From: Blattamonas nauphoetae
Lineage: Eukaryota > Preaxostyla > Oxymonadida
Length of the DNA stretch: 64,000 nucleotides
Direction of reading: 5' to 3'
Assembly (NCBI GenBank): GCA_033064195.1
Contig: JARBJD010000006.1
Span: forward strand, 124,001-188,000
Below the pieces are notes generated by a model. It saw only the letters and a list, made by a program, of their open reading frames with translations. It had not been told where the DNA came from and did not search any database. Every line of letters begins with the position of its first letter. Within the stretch, counting starts at the first letter, position 1. Positions 55,421 to 64,000 of this stretch are shown in pieces. A program made the position numbers and the translations under genes.

Positions 55421-57523
55421 TCAAGACTTTGGACTCCCAATTGTCATCGACAGCATCGACTCTGGATCCTCCCCGTCTGTCTTTTTCAGCTCCGGACTGG
55501 GAGCAGCAGGTGAATTGATCACAGCTGATTGGGCTTCCGCTGTCTGCAACACAATCGCCTGTTCCCGCATCTCACGATCCATCCTGTTCTTCTCTCTCCT
55601 TCGTTGAAGTTTCTCTGCCATCGAAATTGGCGGCTCAACTTTCGAGCTTGGCGGGGCGAGAGCGACTGAGAACGGTGTTTGTGAAGGCCGGTCGTTCCTT
55701 CCCAAAATCAGTGGTTTTTTCTTCGTCGGCTTCGCTGGAAGGATCAACCCGTCTGCACTCGGAATCAGCCGTCTCGACCTCGAGCTTTGTCTCGATCGAG
55801 CTGTTTGTGACAGTTCCAGCGACGATTGGGAGTGTTCATCCCCATTCTTCTCTTCGCTCTCCTCCCTCTCTCCCTCTCCTCTCTCCGACTCAGTCTCCTC
55901 CACAAGCTCTCCAGTGCCCCCAAGTTGTCTCTGGATCAGCTGCCTCGTCCTTTTTGCAATCTCCATGGGCGACAGCTCTTCCTCTTCGCTGTCATCTCCC
56001 TCGATGACCATTTCGTCCGTCTCATTCGCCTCGCTCTGGGCATTCAGTCCCTCAATATACTCGTCCAGAGATATCTTCCTCTCCTGAATTTCTGTTGTTC
56101 TGTCTCGGAATGCCTCCTCTTCCTTCTTTTTCTCTTCCCAATCCTTCAGGAAGCGTCCAGACTGGAGATGCAGTCGCTGGGCGTTCTGGTTTGGCCCAAG
56201 AATGCGTGGTGTTCGGGCGCTTTCGAGAGATTGGTTTTCTTTCGGTGATTTGCCGTCTGCACTCTTTTTACGTGCTTTTCGTTCTTCCAACATCTTTTGC
56301 TCTTCTTTTCGACGATTTTCGAGATCTTGTCGTCGCTTTTCCGCTCGTTCTCGTTTGATGAGTGGGTTGGTGAACTTCATGTCGTCCAGTTCGTACAAAT
56401 CATACATTTCAGTCATGTGAGCTGAAATATTGGCTGATGCCTTTTCCAGACCTTCACAAAAGGCTTCATCGCTCTGTAGGAATGTGATTGAGATGAATCG
56501 ATGTCCATGAACAAAGAAAGAAGAAGACCAACCTTTTCTTGTGCATATTGCATCAAAGAGAATGTTTTCATGCCTTCAGCGAAGTGTTCTGACAGTGAAG
56601 GTGTTCGCCGTTTCAGTTCATCACTCACTTTTCGATACACCCAAATATCCTCCCCTCTTCGTTCTTCGTCGGTTATTTCATGGCCAAAGAGTTGTTTATA
56701 GATTCTTTCAATCCCAAGAGAGATTTCAGGCTTTCCCTTCGGCGGGATGTAGCGCTTCTTCGTGGATTGATTTGTGCGAGATGGTGAACGCCTCTGAGAA
56801 GAAAAGAGTGTATGAGATTGAGACCGCTGTCCTGTACGGTCAGCTTCATAGCGTGAGGTGACCGTACGCGATGGACGTGAGGAAGTTGTGTGATTTGATG
56901 CAATTCGATGTCCGCTTGTGCTTGAATCGAGATCTCTTCTGGTCCTTTCTTCTCCAATAGTTCGTGTCCAGATCATAGTCTCCAATTCCTTTGCAATATT
57001 CGCATCAGCAGCAGCCTTTGCTTTTGATTGCGGGGTTTGATTCAGAAATGTTCTATGTACTGTCATAATTGAAAAGGGAGTAAACCTTCGTTTAGGAAGC
57101 TTGGTCGTTGGAACATAATGATAATCCTCTTGATCTTGCTCCAGAGTCCTGTTGAAATCGGAGATATGATGGGAGAATAGTGTCACACGTGATGGATTCT
57201 GTGTCGAGATTGGTATAGGAGCGTGGAGACGTAGCACTTCGCTTTGTGTACGATTTACTTGTCATGTCTTGGGATGAAACTGATCGTTTCGCTCCAAGTT
57301 TCCTTTTTGCTTCCTGAGAAAGTGATGTCTTGCGGAGAGAGAATACAAACGAGTGACAAGGGATCATTTTCCTCCTTTTGCACAATGTCCTTGAGGTGAT
57401 ACCCTGCTCGAGTTTTAACTCGTCTCTGATTCGATGCTTGTCTTAGGAGATAAGAGTTGTCATTCTTGACGAAGAAAGACCAAACATATATTTTGAGAGA
57501 TCATTCGATGGTGTTATACGCAT
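55421..57523 (-). CDS. 640-residue coiled-coil protein of unknown family
   Basis: Exons 57523-57486, 57441-57351, 57313-57189, 57148-56533 and 56473-55421 sum to 1923 nt. Introns are 44, 37, 40 and 59 nt. The first half is basic and Ser/Arg-rich (KRYIPPKGKPEISLGIERIY). A middle segment looks folded and helical (EITDEERRGEDIWVYRKVSD, PSLSEHFAEGMKTFSLMQYA). It is followed by a charged coiled coil (LIKRERAEKRRQDLENRR) and an acidic tail. It starts 110 bases after the stop of the kinesin-like gene on the same strand. No domain is recognised; a cytoskeletal role is plausible from composition and neighbours. Confidence 0.75.
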
Positions 57524-57633
57524 TTTAGGGTAGAGGTCATATGCCTCCCCTGGATCTGCCATATTTACTCAGGAACTGTTGAAATGAAATTATCTTGTGG
57601 GCATGATCATTCTCACACAAGAAGGATCTCGAT

Positions 57634-59356
57634 TTATTTTCTCTCACTCTGAGATTTGTGAAGCTGTTTGCGCTGAAAGAGTCCCGAATATGAAACTCGT
57701 TCTTCTCTGCTGGAATCAAACGGAGAGATCGATCTTGTCCGGAGCTCTCGGGAAGAACGAGATGACTGGGGAAGTGACCGATTGGGAGGGTCCGTTTTCA
57801 GAGGCTGAGACGAAGTTGAGCGAGATGTCGTGACAATTTTCCGAACTGGAGGGATGAAGACTGAACGTTGAGTGGTGTCTCGCACAATATGGCTGACCGG
57901 TAGATTAATCTCTGTTTCTGGTTGGTGATCATCTTCGGCTTGAAAATTGTGTGCTTTCGCCCATACAATTCCGATTTTCGAGAGAGCGGAGCCCAGTGCG
58001 ATGGTTTGGAGAATCCTCTGGAAATAATGCGGTGATGTCGATGAAATACTCATATTGAGGAGGGCTGTGGTGTGTGTATTTGGTGAAAGCATGAGCGGAA
58101 TGACTATCTTGTTTAGCCTAAACATAAAAAAAGAAACGGTCAAACAGAGAATTCTGGACTTCTGAGCGAAGAGAATACGTTTGCAGTGGAATGACATCTG
58201 CTAAAACATTCCCACAGAATGTTCCAAGTCGTGAAAGGCATGTAGAAAGAGAGAAGAGATCTTTAGTCACTGCCTGGAGAGAGTGATGAAAAGGTGGGAA
58301 ATACTGAGTAAATCTCTGGTGGGTAGTCTGCCACGTTCGATCGGCCAATTCCTGGAAGATCTATAAATGTTATTGTGACCGGAGAGATTGGTTCTTTGAG
58401 TTGAATGTGGCTTTTCGGTTGAATTAACAGTTGGACGATGAATGTTCCCCTGTTAGGTCGTTGCCGAAATAGAACGACTGAAAAGTATGATAATAACAAG
58501 GAGAACACTGTTAGAATTTGAATATTCCGACCAATTGTCACTATGTCGCTGACATTCTCTAAACCTCAAGCGGAGTTCTGATACGGAATTGATAGGAACC
58601 GAAAGGGGGGTCGCTGGAAGAAAAACGGATGAATAACGAGAGAAAGGCATACCTGAGTCACATTTTTGGCGAAGATGCTGGGACGATGTGGCAGATGTCT
58701 GGTGCTGATTTGCTCGCATAGAGACGAGGTCTACCATCGAAGCTCCCTCAATTTCATAACATCTGAAGAGGAAATCTCGAGTGTTTCGGAGATCACTGTC
58801 AAAGAGCGTGTGCGCAAGATGGAACAAGAGTCCCGTCTCGATATCTGGCGATTCAGCTTGTTTGTCTCCAAAAAGTTGGGTGGTTTTGCCAGATGACACT
58901 TCTCCGTACGAAAAGAAGGTCTGGTTCATGTTGTTTGCGATGTGATCGAAGAGTCTTTTGGACAGGTATGAGTTGAGAGCTCCAGGCTTTCTTTTCGGGA
59001 GAAAAATTGCTTGTGCATATAAATCATGAGAACATTGTTCAAGAGGAAGACTGTCTGGGCGCCTTGGATCTCTGTTTCAGGAGAGTCGTTACGAATGGTG
59101 AGATGTTCAATTGTGAGCAAGAGACAAACCGGAGCAGAAAGTGGAATTTATCCTTTGTCTCAAACAAACGTAGTTGCTTGGTTGATGGAAGAGGAGACAA
59201 GTTCGTCAATGAGTATACAACTCGAAATTGTGAAACACCTGATTCGCTTGAGCCATAAGTTTGAAGTTGTGCGCTTAGATTGAGAACTTCTTTTGACACC
59301 GGAAGAAAGTCAAGAGTAGGACTCAACATCAATAGAACGAAACATAACTCAGACAA
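57634..59356 (-). CDS. Divergent kinesin-like motor protein
   Basis: Exons 59356-59130, 59071-58653, 58613-58509, 58477-58305, 58273-58179 and 58117-57634 sum to 1503 nt (500 residues). Introns are 58, 39, 31, 31 and 61 nt. The P-loop is at 132-139 (GEVSSGKT inside FFSYGEVSSGKTTQLFG), and it follows ALNSYLSKRLFDHIANNMNQ as in kinesins. Switch II appears as FIDLPGIG (D290-G293) instead of DLAGSE, and LSRLGTFCGNVLAD fits helix alpha-4. The end of the motor reads HTTALLNMSISSTSP and TIALGSALSKI. The switch I SSRSH motif is not recognisable (NSNIVLF is in its place). The tail is a Ser/Arg-rich disordered stretch. It may bind nucleotide but is unlikely to be a standard motor. Confidence 0.75.
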
Positions 59357-59804
59357 AATAGATCAACCCATTCAATACCGCTCTTTGACCGTCTCGCTAT
59401 CTCTATTATCGAAAAGAAAGGGAAAAATAGTGTTGAAAATAGAATGTAAAAGATTAACTGATGGAAAAGGTGTTAAGAATATTAAAATCAGTGAGATAAG
59501 TGTCATCGAGAAAAAGGTGCTTAGCATCTTCATCCGCTGGACTATGCCCATGTGAAAGACATGGGCAAAAGATGAACAGTAATTAACGTGCTAATCGTGG
59601 TGAAAAAGAGAATCTCGACTGATAAACACATTTGGAGAGAATATGCAAGAAGATGCAGATCCCACACAGCCAGTATGGGCAATGAAGACGTAAGATTCTC
59701 AAAGGAAGACAGAGATCTATCTTTTCGATAATTGGGCCTGGGCCGATGAGGAAGCAGACGTAGGGAATCAACGAATTGACCCAGAATCGCCGTTCGCTCA
59801 TCGT
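59357..59804. other. Spacer upstream of the kinesin-like gene
   Basis: 448 bases with overlapping short frames on the minus strand (one hydrophobic, reading WVNSLIPYVCFLIGPG), none of them convincing. It is likely the 3' end of the membrane-protein gene and the promoter of the kinesin-like gene. Confidence 0.4.
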
Positions 59805-62800
59805 TCATGTGAGAACAACATTTTGGCTCTGAAGAAGCGCGATGAAGATGGGATTGTCGAGTGCCTGTGCCTCCATGGCGGCTCTTTGCAACAATTTAGG
59901 GAAGACGATGAAGCCGTTGTTCTTCTTTCGCGACTTCTTCACCGTTTTTCTGATCTCTTCTGGTTCCAACGCCTCTGAGACGTGGTGTCCGAGCAGATGG
60001 TCGTCGCTCTGCATGTGATCTTTCATCCAGCTCATCGTGAACAGTGTTCCCTCGTCCATCGACAACCGTCCCTGCGACACCTTCTCCACAATTTGGAGGA
60101 GGATGTTGAACTGCTCGAGGTGAGATTGGACATGCTGAGTGATCGCTCCCGGTGGGAACCCAGAGGCGAACATCAAACCTTCCTCCATCGAGAACATTTG
60201 GATGGTGTCGATGAACAGATTCGACATCGGCTCGAAGAGAGCTGCCTGTTTGTTGTGTCCGAAGGGTAGGCCGTCTGATCCGATCATCACATGCGATGCC
60301 ATCGTCGCCGATCCCATCATTTTCTCGTCTTGGAAGAGAGAGAAGAGTTCAGTGAGGTCACCGATGATCATCTTGTGAGACTCGTCGAGAACAGACAGTG
60401 TTGTCTCGAAGAGAGACGAGAACACGGGTGCCTCCAGCTCTTTCATGATTGCATAGTCCATCATCTGCTTGGAGAGGGTGTTGATGCCCCTCAAACTGAA
60501 CGGAATTGTCACCAAAAACAGCAAAGTCGCCGCAATCATGAGCAGCATCATCGTCACCAGCAAAACTATCAGTAACACTCCCACCGAACTATTGAACGAA
60601 TCCAAGTCATCCAGAAGGAACGTTCCCATCAACTCCAATCCAATGTCGAGGTCTTCCCAAGTGAGCTGTGTGATGAGAGTGTTTTCTGCGACACCAATCT
60701 CCAGCTCGTCCTCGGGTGTGTGTGCGAGGATCAGCGCAGCCTCGGCGACTCGTTGGAGCAGCTCCTCCACACCACTCCATTTCTCCAACCCATCGATATT
60801 CCCAGGCTCGCAGAAATCGTCCTCCTCCGGAAGGTAATAACAGTCAGCCGTGTCAGTCAAAAGAGACGTGATGTCCTCGCTGTAATTGCGAGACTGGGCC
60901 ACAACAATCCCATCCAAATATTCGTCTGCTGTCACCAAATCGTCTGTCGAGCCAAGAAGGAAGATCTGGTTGAGGGTGGCGTACATTGAAGCTGTTCGGT
61001 GGAGGGTCTGTTGGAGATCGACGATGGACTGAAGATTGGACGTGTTTGTGAAGAGGGGAGTGCCGTAGTGTGTGTTGTCGATGATCACGCTCTCGTCGCC
61101 AGGAACAATCACAAATCCTCCCGAAATCATGTCTGCGAGGAACGAAATTTGGGTCAGAAGCACTCGGCGATATTCGTTGACAATGATTCGAGAGGAATAG
61201 GCGTGCATTTGGGGAACGATGATGAGTGTGGGGACGAAGAAGGCGACGACGGTTCCGACGAGAATGACGATGCCGATGACGAAACGTGCAATGAGAGAAG
61301 GAGGGATTGTGTTGCGTCTGAGACTCGATTGTCGTGATTCGACCATCTCAATGCGCAGCTGATGTTCCCTGTCCATTCGAGTTCTCTGCATTTCTTCTCG
61401 CTGCCCACGAACCTTTTCTCGCTGCAGTCGTCTTTTCTTTCGTTCCTCATCCCTCTCCTTCCTTGGTCTTCTTTGCTGTTTGGACAGGGCCTCCGTGATG
61501 TGCATGAATGTCCCGCCAGACGTGGTTGGTCTGTCAGACTGCTCTGACAGGACGTTTGGCTTGCTTTGTGAGGTTGGAGAGAGGATGGAGAGTGTCGAGT
61601 GTGACTCCGAGTGCTCCGTTCCAGACTCTGTCTGATTCGAACCACCTCCCTCCCCATTAAACCGCCTGACCATAATATTTGCCTTGCCGGAACTTTGTTG
61701 GATGACATTTGACACAGCTGAGGCGTGGGACTGGCAAGTCTTGATGAGAGAGATGAGTGTTGGGAGCATCATGCAGGCGACGATGTACACTTCCGCAGCG
61801 ACAAACACGAACGTCCCAGTCTCTCTGATTTGAGAGTCTGCTTTATCAATGTTCTGAGACGATCCAAACATGACGATTTTGAACTCCTCGGTGAGAGAGA
61901 ACGGGATGGTCAGTCCGGCTGTGACTGTGGCATGGAGGAACGCATCGGGGTCTTCGGTCGGGTCGAGGTCTGGCGAGAGTGACTCAAACAGGAGGTCGTC
62001 GGCCCAGTTGATCAGATCGTAGAGATTGAGGTTGTATCGGACGAGGTGGTTGACAGTGTGCAGATCGTGTTCGTCCTCCTCCGGAACGATCCACTCGAAG
62101 TTCTTCTGCCTCCAGTCATCTCTGTTCTTCATCACTTCCATCATCCGATACAGCACACTGTTCAGATACAACACACTCTCCTCCGAATACTCGATGTTGT
62201 CGGCAATCATCTCTTCAAACCATTCGATGTCTTCTTCGCTGTACGTTGGGTCTTCGAGCAGTTGGGAGTACTGAAACGTGGCCTGCATCATCTCAAACAT
62301 GTAATTCACTTCCACGTTTCCAGCAATCGCTGCTCGGACCATTTTCGATTCGGGGATGCTTGTCGCGTTCAGCATGAGGAAGTAGACAAACGCGAAGATG
62401 AGGGAAGACGCGAGGAGGAGGAGACCGCAGACCACGAAGATCAGAGAACAAGCTTTCACAGGCAGCTTCTCCGTTGTCTGCCAGATGGACGACTGAAGGG
62501 CTGATGGGATGGCGAGGTTGCTTCGCTTTTTGGCAGAGTGTTGTGGCGACGTTGTTTGTGGTAGAAGCAAGCCAGGAGTGGCGGGAATCGTCATCGGAGC
62601 GACTTCCATGGGTGACGAAGGCGGATGGATCAAAACTTGCTCATTCTCGTTAATTCTCGCAGAATCGTCATTGTCTTCTTGCCCAAAATTCCCAGTTCTG
62701 ACGCGCTGCAAATAGAGCTCCGTCTCTTCCTGAAGCATCATATCCTCGAGATTGTCGGCAAACGTCAGACAAACACTGGCCGTCACCAGGTCGCCCTCAA

Positions 62801-64000
62801 TCTCTCGAAGAATACTCGAATACAGTCTCAAGACGACCGGGTTCCGCGGATCCTCTCGGAGGAGTCTCTGCAGCATTTCCTTTGCTTTGCAAAAGTAAAA
62901 GATGCCTGTTTCGGCGCGTTTCATCGCAAGAATGACGTCGAAGTTCTTCCGACTCAGAAGAGTCCAGAAGCGGAACATGTGCACTCTCGACAGATTGGTC
63001 ATTCGAGTCACTTCCTCGATATGTGTTGATTGAGTGCGAGCGACTGAAGCGGAATTCGTCTGTATGTTTGTTGATTTTGATGTGGACGCTCGTTTTTTTG
63101 CTTCTTGAACCTCGTGATCTTTTGCGTATCGAAAGAGAACAAAACGGTCGCGAATCGACGGGAAAAGCTCTTGGACGCGAGTAAGCAGAGCGCTCACTCT
63201 CTGACTTGGGCGGAAAGCCTCCAGAAAGAGAGCATATAACAAGTAGATGGATGGATCGTCTTTGAACCGGCTTCGTTTTAATAGTTGAAGGAAGAGCCTG
63301 TCAGTGAATCCAAGAACCTCATTTTCGCAAGAAATTCGGGGGTTATGGAGATAGCGAAGGATAAGTTCAAGGTTGGAACAACTCCGAACATTCCGTGCGA
63401 CGAGGGCAACAGCATCAGACAAATCACGTGATTGAACCGGTTGAACACCATTCAGAGTATTGCCATCATCTGTTTGTCGGGTGTTCATGTTTGGGATGTG
63501 TGGGTACTCAAAGAGGACGCCATTCACGATCGTGAAAATCGAGTCTTGCATTGGCCCGGATAATGGCTTCAGTGAAGTCAGAGTTTGGCGGTTATTTCGA
63601 TGTAGTCTCTGTTCATGAAGAAGAACAACTTTATCAAGACGTTTATTAAGTAAATGGGCAAGGCCAAGAAAGGCTCCAATTGAGGCAGCGGTAATCCCAA
63701 TGAAGAAGATAAGATTACTGAGAACGGGATGAAGGTATGAAAGAGGGAGCGAAAGGAATGAGAAAATGGATGTGATCAATGAAACTGTTGGGATGAGTAA
63801 GATCAAGCAATTTGTTGACTTTCGTATGTATGGTGGTGAATAGAAAATAAGCCCAATCATCACCAAAGATATCACTAGATGAATTGTGGTGGAGGCCAGT
63901 GGAAGTGTTGGGCATAATAACGTGTTACATATGGACGCAATGGTGATCAGGGCGACAAGTCCAGTTTGGGTCAATCCATTTTGTGCGGCAAAGTAACTTC
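59805..64000 (-). CDS. Large multi-pass membrane protein, TmcB-like, partial
   Basis: The frame is open from the right edge of the window to the stop at 59805 (over 1390 codons), so its N-terminus lies outside. Four hydrophobic spans lie near the visible start (LVISLVMIGLIFYSPPY, LIFFIGITAASIGAFLGLA). More spans occur at about residues 508, 721, 900 and 1132, counted from 63974. Between the first and second sets lies a helical-hairpin region with AKEMLQRLLREDPRNPVVLR and YSSILREIEGDLVTASVCL. This is the conserved TPR-like motif of the TmcB/TmcC (tiny macrocysts) membrane proteins of protists, which in some species are joined to PAS or nucleotide cyclase domains. No PAS or cyclase domain is seen here. 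A sensor role at a membrane is inference. Confidence 0.7.
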   Translation of the reverse strand, partial: SYFAAQNGLTQTGLVALITIASICNTLLCPTLPLASTTIHLVISLVMIGLIFYSPPYIRKSTNCLILLIPTVSLITSIFSFLSLPLSYLHPVLSNLIFFIGITAASIGAFLGLAHLLNKRLDKVVLLHEQRLHRNNRQTLTSLKPLSGPMQDSIFTIVNGVLFEYPHIPNMNTRQTDDGNTLNGVQPVQSRDLSDAVALVARNVRSCSNLELILRYLHNPRISCENEVLGFTDRLFLQLLKRSRFKDDPSIYLLYALFLEAFRPSQRVSALLTRVQELFPSIRDRFVLFRYAKDHEVQEAKKRASTSKSTNIQTNSASVARTQSTHIEEVTRMTNLSRVHMFRFWTLLSRKNFDVILAMKRAETGIFYFCKAKEMLQRLLREDPRNPVVLRLYSSILREIEGDLVTASVCLTFADNLEDMMLQEETELYLQRVRTGNFGQEDNDDSARINENEQVLIHPPSSPMEVAPMTIPATPGLLLPQTTSPQHSAKKRSNLAIPSALQSSIWQTTEKLPVKACSLIFVVCGLLLLASSLIFAFVYFLMLNATSIPESKMVRAAIAGNVEVNYMFEMMQATFQYSQLLEDPTYSEEDIEWFEEMIADNIEYSEESVLYLNSVLYRMMEVMKNRDDWRQKNFEWIVPEEDEHDLHTVNHLVRYNLNLYDLINWADDLLFESLSPDLDPTEDPDAFLHATVTAGLTIPFSLTEEFKIVMFGSSQNIDKADSQIRETGTFVFVAAEVYIVACMMLPTLISLIKTCQSHASAVSNVIQQSSGKANIMVRRFNGEGGGSNQTESGTEHSESHSTLSILSPTSQSKPNVLSEQSDRPTTSGGTFMHITEALSKQQRRPRKERDEERKKRRLQREKVRGQREEMQRTRMDREHQLRIEMVESRQSSLRRNTIPPSLIARFVIGIVILVGTVVAFFVPTLIIVPQMHAYSSRIIVNEYRRVLLTQISFLADMISGGFVIVPGDESVIIDNTHYGTPLFTNTSNLQSIVDLQQTLHRTASMYATLNQIFLLGSTDDLVTADEYLDGIVVAQSRNYSEDITSLLTDTADCYYLPEEDDFCEPGNIDGLEKWSGVEELLQRVAEAALILAHTPEDELEIGVAENTLITQLTWEDLDIGLELMGTFLLDDLDSFNSSVGVLLIVLLVTMMLLMIAATLLFLVTIPFSLRGINTLSKQMMDYAIMKELEAPVFSSLFETTLSVLDESHKMIIGDLTELFSLFQDEKMMGSATMASHVMIGSDGLPFGHNKQAALFEPMSNLFIDTIQMFSMEEGLMFASGFPPGAITQHVQSHLEQFNILLQIVEKVSQGRLSMDEGTLFTMSWMKDHMQSDDHLLGHHVSEALEPEEIRKTVKKSRKKNNGFIVFPKLLQRAAMEAQALDNPIFIALLQSQNVVLT

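Overview
The window looks like nuclear DNA of a gene-dense protist. The best guess is an oxymonad close to Blattamonas nauphoetae. This rests on very short GT-AG introns (mostly 30-60 nt), kinase and pseudokinase proteins of an unusual local type, and protein families that I recognise from memory as abundant in that organism; no search was run. I saw no rRNA, tRNA, CRISPR array or viral element.

Layout. 0.1-2.0 kb: a plus-strand protein kinase with a coiled coil and a SPRY-like tail. 2.9-27.4 kb: a minus-strand cluster of large receptor-like genes (signal peptide, beta-helix ectodomain, Ig-like repeats, one membrane span, cytoplasmic pseudokinase), here called A (2891-8254), B (13725-16592) and C (22067-27350). 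A helical gene of unknown function (X) lies between them in two almost identical copies. The segment 6274-14616 is repeated directly as 14617-22962, so B is a chimera of the tail of C and the head of A. Copy differences are mostly one-base homopolymer changes and cluster near the junction, so a consensus or assembly problem must be considered.

28-33.8 kb: a leucine-rich-repeat and coiled-coil gene, then a helical-repeat gene on the other strand. 34-43 kb: gene fragments and a fourth receptor gene (D), which lacks its 5' part and is split by a 3.05-kb element with terminal inverted repeats. 43.26-44.27 kb: a 1-kb element with TA duplications and inverted ends, like a non-autonomous Tc1/mariner element. 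45.1-50.4 kb: an acidic-tailed gene of unknown function interrupted by a 3.27-kb Mutator-like element with a 9-bp target duplication. That element carries pieces of several unrelated genes, including a WDR48-like piece that kept its introns.

50.9-64 kb: a compact minus-strand run. It holds an eight-exon LRR gene, a disordered basic protein, a 640-residue coiled-coil protein, a very divergent kinesin-like protein, and a large multi-pass membrane protein that runs off the right edge. Exon models for seven genes were built by hand; for six the summed exon length is a multiple of three, and for gene X it is so after allowing for one extra base. Several of these genes (kinesin, LRR and coiled-coil proteins) suggest cytoskeletal or flagellar roles, but that is inference.
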